Notes under the pieces: generated by a model
What the model saw: only the letters and a program-made list of their open reading frames with translations
What the model was told of the DNA's origin: nothing
The model's database searches: none
Program-made: the position numbers and the translations under genes
Source of the DNA: an uncultured Treponema sp.
GTDB lineage: Bacteria > Spirochaetota > Spirochaetia > Treponematales > Treponemataceae
Length of the DNA stretch: 35,111 nucleotides
Direction of reading: 5' to 3'
NCBI GenBank assembly: GCA_946407195.1
Contig: CAMJNC010000006.1
Span: forward strand, 1-35,111
In this document: piece by piece, positions 1 to 6,492 of the stretch
Numbering within the stretch: the stretch's first letter is position 1
Layout: every line of letters starts with the position of its first letter

Positions 1-851
1 ATTTTTTGTTTTATTTCTTTTGAAACCTTTTTAAGTTTCTGTTCATCACTTGCTACCAAGAGTTCTGAACCTTTTCTATTTGCAATAGAATTTACTGTAT
101 ATGATAGAGTAAACTCATATTGTTTAAATTCTTTGTAAATCTCAGATATCGCAGGAACATTATCGTATGTTAATAACCATGGAGTCTTTATTTTAGTAAT
201 CTCTTTAAAAATTTTTAAATGATCTTCTTTTTCTAAGAAATTCGTATAAAGTTTTTTACCCTTAACAAAATACGGAGGATCAAAATAAGTAAATATTTTT
301 TTCTTCTTTTTTTCAACTTGCTTTATAAACTCTAGAATATCAAAATTGTATATTGCAATGTTAGAAGAATTTTCAGCAACTGTTTCAATCTTTTTTATTA
401 AATCTTCTTTATTAAATCTGGCAGTAATCAAATTAGTTCCAGTCTGATTATAACCACCTATAGGTCCAGCATTTAATACGCCAGAAAAATTCGTTCTATT
501 AAGAAAGAAAGTTGCAAACCCAAGTTCTAGGGAAGGCTCCTTTTCATTTTCATATATTTGCTTTTGGATCAGGTAATTATCAATATTGACTTCTGTATCA
601 TTCAATAACCTAAGAAAATCTTCTGTATCATTACATATAGAATTCCAGAAAGAATAAACTCCTGTATTAATATCATTAATAATTATTTTTTTTATTCTCT
701 TATTTTCTAACAGCTTTAACGCAATACTTGCTCCACCTGCAAAAGGTTCTACATACGTATCGACAGTATCACCATATTGAGAAATAATAGATTCTACCAA
801 ACTGTATAATTTCGATTTCCCACCAGGATATCGAAGTGGAGAATTGTTCAA
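1..851 (-). CDS. D12-class adenine-specific DNA methyltransferase (Dam type), 3' end beyond window
   Basis: Transfers a methyl group from S-adenosylmethionine to the N6 of adenine in duplex DNA. The N-terminal SAM-binding motif reads SPLRYPGGKSKL (about residues 4-15), followed by YVEPFAGGASIALKLL and, near residue 190, the catalytic motif in TYFDPPYF. These are the hallmarks of the D12/Dam class. The C-terminus is cut by the window edge and no stop codon is seen. No ATG lies near the family N-terminus. I chose the TTG at 851, giving MNNSPLRYPGG, because AAGGGG lies 9 nt upstream; a second TTG is at 857. The frame stays open upstream to ATGs at 965 and 971, but that extension (hydrophobic, AT-rich) has no family counterpart. 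No restriction endonuclease is visible, so it may be an orphan methylase or half of a system continuing outside the window. Family confident, specificity unknown. Confidence 0.9.
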   Translation of the reverse strand, partial: MNNSPLRYPGGKSKLYSLVESIISQYGDTVDTYVEPFAGGASIALKLLENKRIKKIIINDINTGVYSFWNSICNDTEDFLRLLNDTEVNIDNYLIQKQIYENEKEPSLELGFATFFLNRTNFSGVLNAGPIGGYNQTGTNLITARFNKEDLIKKIETVAENSSNIAIYNFDILEFIKQVEKKKKKIFTYFDPPYFVKGKKLYTNFLEKEDHLKIFKEITKIKTPWLLTYDNVPAISEIYKEFKQYEFTLSYTVNSIANRKGSELLVASDEQKLKKVSKEIKQK

Positions 852-995
852 AATCAAATACCCCTTTACAATATTATAAATAAAAAGAAAGCATATATCT
901 ATAATAATGAGCCTTTCATAATTGTTTTTTTTGTTTCTATATGAATAACAAGAACTATTCTCCATATGCATCTCTTCATGAAGTATTATAGTTTC

Positions 996-1018
996 ATTAT
1001 AAAGGTTATAAGTGCCAA
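996..1018 (-). promoter_or_regulatory. Promoter-like TTGGCAC / TATAAT pair upstream of the methyltransferase
   Basis: On the minus strand TTGGCAC (1018-1012) is followed by a perfect TATAAT (1001-996). The distance from TTGGCA to TATAAT is 11 nt, too short for a normal -35/-10 pair, so TTGGCAC may be an operator rather than a -35 box. The same arrangement with a nearly identical spacer occurs upstream of the gene at 1429-2127. TATAAT itself is a good -10. Confidence 0.5.
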
Positions 1019-1029
1019 ATAATGACACT
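1011..1029. promoter_or_regulatory. Dyad AGTGCC-N7-GACACT, candidate operator
   Basis: The imperfect dyad AGTGCC AAATAAT GACACT sits just upstream of the -10 box at 996-1001. A near-identical element with the same 7-nt spacing lies in front of the WYL regulator gene (6470-6488), suggesting a common binding protein. This is an inference from two sites only. Confidence 0.4.
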
Positions 1030-1053
1030 ATATTTTCTTTATATATAAAAAAC

Positions 1054-1183
1054 GTTAGGCTATGGAGCACCGCCGTAAGGCGTCCACCGCAGCGAGCGTA
1101 AGCGAGCGAGGAGGATGAGCGGCAGCGAAGTGCGGAACAGCCGACCGGGCGCCCGAAGGGCGACCGGGAACGCCCTGTTCAAC
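1054..1183. repeat. GC-rich palindromic block with nested inverted repeats
   Basis: The block starts with CGTTAGGC and ends with GTTCAAC. Inside are GAACAG (1135-1140) pairing with CTGTTC (1175-1180), enclosing a perfect hairpin CGCCC-GAA-GGGCG (1150-1162) flanked by two copies of GACCGGG (1143-1149, 1162-1168); further left is the repetitive GCGAGCGTAAGCGAGCG. Its composition differs sharply from the AT-rich flanks. The ends recall integron core sites but are in the wrong relative order for a normal attC. It may also act as a terminator for the gene ending at 1185. Confidence 0.5.
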
Positions 1184-1184
1184 T

Positions 1185-1424
1185 TTATTGCTCATACTCT
1201 CTGTTAAATGCTTCTGACAGCATTGGAGCAATCAGTCCAAGAACTTCCAGGTTCCACTGATACTGAACGTCAGGTCCTGGAGAAACATTCCAGTCAAGCT
1301 CTTTTCTGTCAGAGTCATTTTCAAATTTCGCAATATCAGAAATTAATTCATTCTTGAATTTTAAAATATCCTGATACGAAGCATTCTTAAACTGTCCTAC
1401 ATAGTGTTTTGGATCCATCATCAT
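1185..1424 (-). CDS. Hypothetical protein, 79 aa
   Basis: I do not recognise this protein. It is a small acidic, soluble-looking protein without signal peptide or membrane segment; the middle (KFKNELISDIAKFENDSDRK) looks helical. I start it at the first of three consecutive ATGs (1424) because GGAGG lies 9 nt upstream, inside the last codons of the preceding gene. Only 4 nt separate it from the stop of the 1429-2127 gene, so the two are almost certainly translated from one mRNA, and their products may work together. It ends directly against the GC-rich palindromic block. Real gene likely, function unknown. Confidence 0.7.
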   Translation of the reverse strand: MMMDPKHYVGQFKNASYQDILKFKNELISDIAKFENDSDRKELDWNVSPGPDVQYQWNLEVLGLIAPMLSEAFNREYEQ

Positions 1425-1428
1425 AATT

Positions 1429-2127
1429 CTATTCCTCCAATAAAAATGGTTCATCTAAATATTCATTGAACTTATTCCGGAACTTTTTGAATAAACGCTG
1501 GAACTGCAAAAGCTCTGCTTCCCAGCCCATTTCTACTGCATTGTATTTCTTCAGATCCTCTTTGTAGCCTTCCATTGATACGGTAAGAATATTCGAACCT
1601 TCAAATTTCATATTTCCGAATCTGAAAGTTTCTACTGCTCCATCACAGATAGTGGGATTCGAAATATCTCTTGAGATTTTTCTCAGTTCTTCTTTGTTTT
1701 CTTTTATAAGCTTCTTGATTTCTTTTACAAGTTCTGGACTATTCAGCAGGATGAATTCTTCATCATCGAACATACGGTCTTCTGGTCCTAATCTGGAATA
1801 AGCATATTCATATCGGACCAATCTGCCATCTTCCAGAAGCACAATTGCATAACTGTTTCCAAAAAAAGCAGCACAATCATATTCAAAAATAATTTTTGGA
1901 AGTTTTTTACAGGAATCCAGGATTTTGAGAGGGTCGCTCTTTTCATCAAGTTTTACAGTTTTTCCATCTGTCAGGATGATTTGCGGAAGACCGACTACAG
2001 AGTGGACTTTATATCCGCCTGTATAAACTTCGAAATTATTAAGCATTCCCTGGAAATGAACTGTATCAAAGCCATTTCGTTTTGCGAAATCTAATGCTAT
2101 CTTTCTAAACTCTGGTCGTGTTTTCAT
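1429..2127 (-). CDS. Hypothetical protein, 232 aa
   Basis: Unrecognised. The sequence is soluble with no signal peptide or membrane helices. The first half is beta-rich (for example FEVYTGGYKVHSVVGLPQII and NSYAIVLLEDGRLVRYEYAY), followed by a charged helix around residues 135-155 (KEIKKLIKENKEELRK) and a C-terminal helical part. I start at the ATG at 2127, preceded by a strong GGAGGTG, rather than at the in-frame ATG at 2190, which would add a segment encoded by the promoter region. A TATAAT box lies about 31 nt upstream. First gene of a two-gene operon with the 79-aa protein downstream. Lineage-restricted accessory gene is my best guess. Confidence 0.75.
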   Translation of the reverse strand: MKTRPEFRKIALDFAKRNGFDTVHFQGMLNNFEVYTGGYKVHSVVGLPQIILTDGKTVKLDEKSDPLKILDSCKKLPKIIFEYDCAAFFGNSYAIVLLEDGRLVRYEYAYSRLGPEDRMFDDEEFILLNSPELVKEIKKLIKENKEELRKISRDISNPTICDGAVETFRFGNMKFEGSNILTVSMEGYKEDLKKYNAVEMGWEAELLQFQRLFKKFRNKFNEYLDEPFLLEE

Positions 2128-2157
2128 TCTGACACCTCCTTCAGCCTTTCTGTTTTT

Positions 2158-2180
2158 ATTATAAAGGTCAAGGGTGCCAA
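2158..2180 (-). promoter_or_regulatory. Promoter-like TTGGCAC / TATAAT pair for the 1429-2127 gene
   Basis: TTGGCAC (2180-2174) and TATAAT (2163-2158) on the minus strand, again 11 nt apart, with the shared spacer end ACCTT. The twin of the element at 996-1018. The start codon at 2127 is about 31 nt downstream with its own Shine-Dalgarno sequence. Confidence 0.5.
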
Positions 2181-2215
2181 GGAACGGCATTGTGAAATAA
2201 TTTTATTTTAGTCTC

Positions 2216-2232
2216 TTCGCCATTTTGGCGAA
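2216..2232. promoter_or_regulatory. Small perfect hairpin TTCGCC-N5-GGCGAA
   Basis: Six-base-pair perfect inverted repeat with a 5-nt A/T loop, upstream of the 1429-2127 gene. Could be an operator, or a weak terminator for transcripts arriving from the ATPase side. No long T run follows on the minus strand. Confidence 0.35.
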
Positions 2233-2246
2233 TGTTTTAACGTGGC

Positions 2247-2311
2247 TAAAAGCGAGTTAAAGGGGTAAAAGCATAATATTATACAAAACATACCCCTTTA
2301 ACTTGCTTTTA
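2247..2311. repeat. Long hairpin with 21-bp arms
   Basis: Arms at 2247-2267 and 2291-2311 are complementary at 20 of 21 positions (left arm core GCGAGTTAAAGGGGTA, right arm core TACCCCTTTAACTTGC). The 23-nt loop contains a second perfect palindrome, ATAATATTAT. It lies just after the stop of the broken macro-domain frame. It may be the end of a lost element, or a terminator for leftward transcripts. Confidence 0.6.
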
Positions 2312-2362
2312 TCTCTAAATTCACAAGAATATGCCGGAACTTATGCGGGAAGGAGATCTGTT

Positions 2363-2476
2363 TTAATTAGGTGCGAAGCATTCTTCGCCGTGGTCGTAAG
2401 GAAGCGGATTCGCCGTGTTCACAATTGCATCGGCCCAAACTCTGGTAATGTCGTTGCGTTCAATCTTAAAAGACAT
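2363..2476 (-). pseudogene. N-terminal remnant of a macro-domain (ADP-ribose binding) protein
   Basis: The frame from ATG 2476 encodes MSFKIERNDITRVWADAIVN followed by TANPLP, which matches the conserved start of macro-domain / O-acetyl-ADP-ribose deacetylase proteins (I-x-x-x-DIT-x-x-x-x-DAIVN-x-AN). A stop follows after 37 residues, before the glycine-rich ADP-ribose binding loop, and I see no continuation in the other frames; the downstream DNA is the long hairpin. I read this as the stump of a deleted gene. The fold cannot form from 37 residues. Confidence 0.55.
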
Positions 2477-2508
2477 GATTATAGTATATCACACTTTAGT
2501 GCCAAGGA

Positions 2509-3735
2509 TTACCACCCCATCGCAAGCAGCCACAATGGAATTGCTTTATCTGCCGGGTAGTCTGTATTATCGCGAATTACCAAATCGGACTGTTTAAGTA
2601 CCTTATCCTTACCGCCTACTTCAATTTTGATTTTTGGCGAGTTTCCGAGATTAAGAGTGCCGGTATTTTTCATAATTACAAAATCTCCATCAGTTTCGTT
2701 CTTACATGCATTTACAGTGTAGCCTGATTCCTGCAGTAAAACAGTGACAAAGGCCTCCCGCATATTTCCGGCACTTCCTTGTAAAACAGAATACAAGCAC
2801 GGATCTGCAAAGAAAAGTTTTGCCCCGGCACTTTTTGCCTTTGTGTCATTTGGATAGCGGATAATACGAACAACGCCAACTGCTTCCATAACTTCTAAAA
2901 GCTGATAAAGCTTATCGGCACTCACATTCCAGTCTGCACATAAAGAGCGAACCTGGAGTCGCGGAATTGATGACATTGAAAGAGATCCTACAACTGCACT
3001 CATCAGGCGAATATTATCCTCGGTAATCTGAGGAACAAAAAATGGTACATCAGAATTAAGAGTCTTATCCAGGACAGCCAGACTTCGGCTCTCATAATCA
3101 CCTTCTGTATAGAACGGACGAGTTCCATAAGTCTTATATTTTTCAAACAAATCAAGAATAGAAGCTTCCGGCTTTACAGGCAGAGAATCTCCCTTTTTCA
3201 TTTTAAAAGGATTTATTGTATTATAGACTTCTCCTGTCTCGATATACAAAAACTCTCGGAACGACATAATCGGCATATGAACAAAAACATAACGTCGCGA
3301 AAGGTCTGCTGTTCCACTTCTTAAAACTAAAGCGGAAGAATCACTTGCCCAAACATATCGGTCTGGATAATCATCATACAAAGATTTTAACTGAGCGCTC
3401 CAGTTCCTGGCAAAATGAACTTCATCAATTATTACACCTTCATACCCCTGCATAAAAACAGCCGCAATAACATCATAAAGATTAAGAGCAGTCAGACGCG
3501 GATTATCCGCAGAAAAATAAAGCATCTTTTTGCCACTCTGGTTTGCATGATGCAAAAGAAAGGTTGATTTTCCTATTCCCCGCAAACCAGTAAGAATCAT
3601 ATTTTTTGGAAGTTTATTTTTTGAGTTAAATTCAGTTGTCCAAAGACGAATTCGCTGAGGCATAGCAGCAAGCTTGCGCTCCATAATCGTCTTTAAATTT
3701 TCAATGAGTTCTAAAAGATTTTCTGTGTTATCCAT
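2509..3735 (-). CDS. AAA ATPase, AAA_14/DUF4143 type
   Basis: Predicted ATP-dependent DNA-associated or effector ATPase of the widespread AAA_14 plus DUF4143 family; its cellular role is not established. Walker A is GLRGIGKST (residues 50-58), Walker B is GVIIDEVH (100-107), and the family block DSSALVLRSGTADLSRRY follows near 132-149, then the typical MSFREFL. The C-terminal part has a winged-helix-like region and a nuclease-fold-like end with D-x-x-IMK and IEVGGKDK, compatible with a degenerate PD-(D/E)xK core. Length (408 aa) fits the family. The ATG at 3735 has no Shine-Dalgarno sequence; TTGACA stands 17 nt from TACCAT, itself 6 nt from the ATG, so translation may be leaderless. A concentric dyad lies upstream. 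Confidence 0.8.
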   Translation of the reverse strand: MDNTENLLELIENLKTIMERKLAAMPQRIRLWTTEFNSKNKLPKNMILTGLRGIGKSTFLLHHANQSGKKMLYFSADNPRLTALNLYDVIAAVFMQGYEGVIIDEVHFARNWSAQLKSLYDDYPDRYVWASDSSALVLRSGTADLSRRYVFVHMPIMSFREFLYIETGEVYNTINPFKMKKGDSLPVKPEASILDLFEKYKTYGTRPFYTEGDYESRSLAVLDKTLNSDVPFFVPQITEDNIRLMSAVVGSLSMSSIPRLQVRSLCADWNVSADKLYQLLEVMEAVGVVRIIRYPNDTKAKSAGAKLFFADPCLYSVLQGSAGNMREAFVTVLLQESGYTVNACKNETDGDFVIMKNTGTLNLGNSPKIKIEVGGKDKVLKQSDLVIRDNTDYPADKAIPLWLLAMGW

Positions 3736-3755
3736 GATTATATGGTATTATCAAA

Positions 3756-3808
3756 GTGTTCGTCTGTCAAGAACGTTTTTAATAATATTGTTCTTTTACG
3801 ACGAACAC
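3756..3808. promoter_or_regulatory. Concentric dyad between the ATPase and the small gene
   Basis: Outer arms GTGTTCGTC (3756-3764) and GACGAACAC (3800-3808) and inner arms AAGAAC (3769-3774) and GTTCTT (3790-3795) are all perfect and share exactly the same centre (3782). The left half overlaps the probable promoter of the ATPase gene. It could be the operator of a dimeric or tetrameric repressor, or a cruciform. The left outer arm is about 20 nt from the ATPase start codon. Confidence 0.55.
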
Positions 3809-3845
3809 CAGAAGGTAAACAAAAATCTTGATACAGGCTGTTTTT

Positions 3846-4046
3846 TTATTCTTCCAGACTTTCGCCGTGCTGTTCTTCTATTTCGGCGATTTCGGTCTGG
3901 AGGGTTTTGTCCAGGGCTTCGTCGAAGCCGGTGAGGGCGGCAAAGGGTAAAAAGATTTTGGCGCGCTGAGAAAGGGGCATGCGGTTGGGCAGGGAGTCGC
4001 GGGTCCAGTTGTGGTTTATGATATCGTCGTAGTTTTTCTCGTTCAT
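3846..4046 (-). CDS. Small Y-family polymerase partner (YolD-like, UmuD analogue?), 66 aa
   Basis: The protein has the signature YDDIINHNW...MPLSQRAKIFLPFAALTGFDEAL, found in short proteins encoded beside UvrX-type Y-family polymerases in Firmicutes. Such YolD-like proteins have been proposed to act like UmuD as polymerase partners; that link is family knowledge plus inference. The acidic tail (EIAEIEEQHGESLEE) is helical. I start at ATG 4046 (MNEKNYDD). The longer frame to 4091 only translates the palindromic repeat (WLSLSKPP) and is not credible. It lies 46 nt downstream of the polymerase gene stop, in the same operon, with the repeat in between. Shine-Dalgarno is weak. Confidence 0.7.
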   Translation of the reverse strand: MNEKNYDDIINHNWTRDSLPNRMPLSQRAKIFLPFAALTGFDEALDKTLQTEIAEIEEQHGESLEE

Positions 4047-4059
4047 GGTCGTCTCACAT

Positions 4060-4084
4060 GGTGGTTTCGACAGGCTCAACCACC
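4060..4084. repeat. Palindromic repeat, short variant
   Basis: GGTGGTT (4060-4066) and AACCACC (4078-4084) form the stem around TCGACAGGCTC. Same outer arms as the copies at 28124, 29565 and 29631 but without the inner stem. It fills the gap between the polymerase gene and the small partner gene, where it could form a hairpin in the mRNA. Confidence 0.75.
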
Positions 4085-4092
4085 GCAGCAAT

Positions 4093-5478
4093 TTAAGCTT
4101 TGTGGCCTCCTATCTGGACGTTGCGGTCGCGGGTGGTGGCGCCTTCTTCGAAATTAGTTCCCTTGAGGATGGCATTCTTGCCGTACTTTCTGATTATCTC
4201 AAGGCGGGCTTTCTGCAGGCTGTCTTCCTTGTGCTGACTTGTGCCGCCCTCCTCTGTTTCCACTTCGTCAAAGAGGCCCGGCTGTCTCTGGCTTGCATTT
4301 TTGATATTGTTTGCGGTGATATTGATGCGGCGGTAGAGCCAGGCGGGTTTTGCTATCTTTTCGAAAATTGAAACAAAGCCTTCAACTATCTGCTTTGAAG
4401 AATTGGTTTCGTCTCCAAAGCTCCAGCTGCCGTGGGCGGGCTTTGGCATTTCGCGGCCGTAATAGTCGCGCACTACTTCGCCGTCGAAGCCGGGAACATA
4501 AAGGCTTTCCTGGTCGTAACCGGCGTGGAGGGTAATTGAATCTGTAACAAGATTTTTCTTATAGAGGTCCAGGGCTAAAAGCTCGGCCATTTCGCGCACT
4601 ATGATTTTTGCCTTTTCGTAATCGTAAGGCTCGTGAAGCACCTGGCCGCTTCCAAGGCTCTTTGCTTCTGACTTGTAATTTTTGATATCTTTCATGCCCA
4701 CTGGCTCTATGCCCCAGGCATGATCTATCAGAATCTCTGCATCAATTCCAAACTCCTTATACAAAAGCTCGGGGTTCTGCAAGGAGGTGCGGGCTATGTC
4801 TCCCATTGTGCGGATAAAATATTTTTCGAGCCGGCGGGCTGTTGCGCGGCCTACCCTCCAGAAATCTGTAAGCGGCTGATGGGTCCAGAGCTGGCGGCGG
4901 AAGCCTTCAACGTCCAGCTCTGCTATGCGAACTCCGTCCTGATCTGCGGGAATATGCTTTGCAACAATATCCATGGCGGCCTTACACAAAAAAAGATTTG
5001 GCGCGATTCCGGCTGTGGCTGTGATTCCGGTTTCTGCAAGTACCTCGCGAATTACCTTTACGGCAAGCTCGCGGGCTGTCAGCTTATAAAAAGAAAGATA
5101 GCTTGTGGCGTCTATAAAAACTTCATCTATCGAATAAACGTGAATATCTTCGGGCGCAAAGTAACGAAGGTAAACATTATAGATTCGTGTGGAATACTGA
5201 ATGTAAAGGGCCATACGGGGAACTGCAACTATGTAGTCCAGTTCTTTGCCGGTCTGGCGTTTGATTTCGCGGGCCTTGGCTTCTACCTCGAAAAGGCGGG
5301 AGCGGCCGCTGAGCCCGTAGGCTTTGAGCGCGGGTGTAACGGCCAGGCAGATGGTTTTGCTGGTGCGGCTTTTGTCGGCAACTACGAGGCGCGTTGTAAG
5401 CGGATCTAAGAGGCGTTCGCGGCATTCAACTGAGGCGTAGAAGGATTTGAGGTCAATGGCGATGTAGGTTCGCTCCAT
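4093..5478 (-). CDS. Y-family DNA polymerase (UvrX/DinB-UmuC type)
   Basis: Error-prone polymerase that copies past damaged template bases. Catalytic metal ligands are visible as D9 (YIAIDLKSFYASVE) and D118/E119 (VYSIDEVF). The palm/fingers region, a helix-hairpin-helix thumb (FWRVGRATARRLEKYF, about residues 205-220) and a little-finger domain follow. The protein ends with GTNFEEGATTRDRN and QIGGHKA, the characteristic C-terminus of the Firmicutes-type polymerases; it carries a possible clamp-binding motif QPGLFDE near 405. At 461 aa it is full length. ATG 5478 begins 1 nt after the stop of the WYL regulator, so the two are translationally linked. It differs clearly from the UmuC encoded on the other side of the regulator. 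Confidence 0.92.
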   Translation of the reverse strand: MERTYIAIDLKSFYASVECRERLLDPLTTRLVVADKSRTSKTICLAVTPALKAYGLSGRSRLFEVEAKAREIKRQTGKELDYIVAVPRMALYIQYSTRIYNVYLRYFAPEDIHVYSIDEVFIDATSYLSFYKLTARELAVKVIREVLAETGITATAGIAPNLFLCKAAMDIVAKHIPADQDGVRIAELDVEGFRRQLWTHQPLTDFWRVGRATARRLEKYFIRTMGDIARTSLQNPELLYKEFGIDAEILIDHAWGIEPVGMKDIKNYKSEAKSLGSGQVLHEPYDYEKAKIIVREMAELLALDLYKKNLVTDSITLHAGYDQESLYVPGFDGEVVRDYYGREMPKPAHGSWSFGDETNSSKQIVEGFVSIFEKIAKPAWLYRRINITANNIKNASQRQPGLFDEVETEEGGTSQHKEDSLQKARLEIIRKYGKNAILKGTNFEEGATTRDRNVQIGGHKA

Positions 5479-5479
5479 T

Positions 5480-6460
5480 TTATTTCAGCCTCTTCGCCAT
5501 CTTTTTTACTTCATCAGCATAAAGTTTTTTCAGCTCGGGAGGATTGAGCACTGTAACGGCCGCGCCAAAACGCAGGCACCAGAAGAGAGTTTCCTGTATC
5601 TGATTTGACTCAAAACTAAGGGAAACGGTGCCGTCTTTATTCTGTTTGCACTTCTGATTTTTATGCCAGGTTCTTTCGAGGATATAGGTGTTGATGGATT
5701 TATCGAAAAGAAGTTCAATTTTCTGCGGCCTGGTTTCGTTGTTCCAGATTCCAAAGTTAGGATCTATATGAACCTTCTGCTGATAATTTTTGTCGTATTT
5801 AAACTCAGCTCCAAGCTCAATGTTTTTCATTCGGGCAAGGGTAAAGGTTGCAAACTTTTCGTGCTTTGGTGAATAGCCCAGAATATACCAGTCGCCTTTC
5901 TGATTATAAATCTTATACGGATAAAGCTCGTGCGGAACATAATCTGTTGCCTTTATTGAACGATAATCAAACTTCATGATTTTATGAAGCTTGGTTGCCT
6001 TAAAAACATCATTAAAAGTTTCTTCTGCAATAACCGGAATGGGGTCTGCAATAAACTCTACGTCGTTTGTAAAACTGGACTGCACTTCTACCTGATTCGG
6101 AAGCATCTGCGACAGTGTGTCATAAACCTTTTCTATTGTCTTTTTAAGCGGAGTATTATTATAGCGTTCCATCAAAGGAAGGATTCCTGTTACTGCAAAC
6201 ACTTCGCTTTCTGTAAGCATCATGTTCTTTACAAAATAAGTGTTGTCGCTGTAATAGTAGCCCTTGCGCATACGGTCATATTCAATGGGCGCGTTGTAAT
6301 AGATTTTGAGTTCATCAATATCGCGAAGGATTGTGCGGCGGGAAACTTCCAGCTCCTTCATGAGTCGTTCAACACTAGGGTATCCCAGATTCTGGATAGC
6401 CTGCTCAATCTTAAATAATCTTAATGGTTTTGTGTGATTTTCCCTGATTTTTGCACTCAT
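5480..6460 (-). CDS. HTH/WYL-domain transcriptional regulator
   Basis: Predicted DNA-binding regulator. Residues about 12-65 form a DeoR-type helix-turn-helix (SVERLMKELEVSRRTILRDIDELK) and the middle to C-terminal part is a WYL domain, with the namesake motif as GDWYILGY and following FTLARMKNIE. WYL proteins often bind single-stranded or damaged nucleic acid and control DNA repair or defence genes (for example PafBC). It heads an operon with the polymerase at 4093-5478 and faces the umuD/umuC-like pair, so control of both mutasomes is the natural inference. A textbook promoter TTGACA-N17-TATAGT lies at 6524-6496, and a dyad (6470-6488) covers the leader, consistent with autoregulation. Confidence 0.88.
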   Translation of the reverse strand: MSAKIRENHTKPLRLFKIEQAIQNLGYPSVERLMKELEVSRRTILRDIDELKIYYNAPIEYDRMRKGYYYSDNTYFVKNMMLTESEVFAVTGILPLMERYNNTPLKKTIEKVYDTLSQMLPNQVEVQSSFTNDVEFIADPIPVIAEETFNDVFKATKLHKIMKFDYRSIKATDYVPHELYPYKIYNQKGDWYILGYSPKHEKFATFTLARMKNIELGAEFKYDKNYQQKVHIDPNFGIWNNETRPQKIELLFDKSINTYILERTWHKNQKCKQNKDGTVSLSFESNQIQETLFWCLRFGAAVTVLNPPELKKLYADEVKKMAKRLK

Positions 6461-6469
6461 AATTTTTTC

Positions 6470-6488
6470 AGTGCCTTTCTATGACACC
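6470..6488. promoter_or_regulatory. Dyad AGTGCC-N7-GACACC in the WYL gene leader
   Basis: Lies 10-28 nt upstream of the WYL gene start, between promoter and ATG, overlapping its weak ribosome-binding site. Shares 11 of 12 arm positions and the 7-nt spacing with 1011-1029. Good position for a repressor. Confidence 0.45.
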
Positions 6489-6492
6489 TAAA

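Larger units (their letters stand above)
852..1184. other. Non-coding stretch: AT-rich leader plus GC-rich palindromic block
   Basis: From 852 to about 1050 the DNA is very AT-rich and contains a promoter-like pair (996-1018) and a short dyad (1011-1029) upstream of the methyltransferase. From about 1054 to 1183 the composition switches abruptly to GC-rich with many short inverted and direct repeats; this block ends at the stop codon of the small gene at 1185. No convincing gene was found. Confidence 0.7.
2128..2508. other. Non-coding stretch with promoter, two hairpins and a gene remnant
   Basis: This 381-bp gap holds, from right to left on the minus strand, the stop end of the ATPase gene, a truncated macro-domain reading frame (2476-2363), a long hairpin (2311-2247), a small perfect hairpin (2232-2216) and the promoter region of the gene at 2127. 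It looks like a site of repeated insertion and decay. Confidence 0.7.

Noticed and set aside
852-971. Methyltransferase starting at ATG 965 or 971
   Set aside because: The frame is open, but the extra 38-40 residues are hydrophobic, AT-rich and without family counterpart, whereas TTG 851 gives the standard N-terminus with a spaced AAGGGG.
1012-1018. Sigma-54 promoters at the TTGGCAC boxes near 1018 and 2180
   Set aside because: The -24-like TGGCAC is present but no TTGC follows at the required 5-nt distance on either site.
1054-1183. A regular integron attC site
   Set aside because: The order GTTRRRY then RYYYAAC is the opposite of a normal attC and the two ends are not complementary to each other; no integrase gene is in the window. 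Kept only as a GC-rich palindromic block.
4047-4091. N-terminal extension of the small polymerase partner (MLRWLSLSKPP...)
   Set aside because: It is merely the translation of the palindromic repeat; the conserved protein begins at the ATG at 4046.
4720-5409. Plus-strand open frame of 229 codons
   Set aside because: Antisense to the Y-family polymerase whose catalytic motifs are all in the other strand; the plus-strand translation is cysteine-rich and lacks family features.
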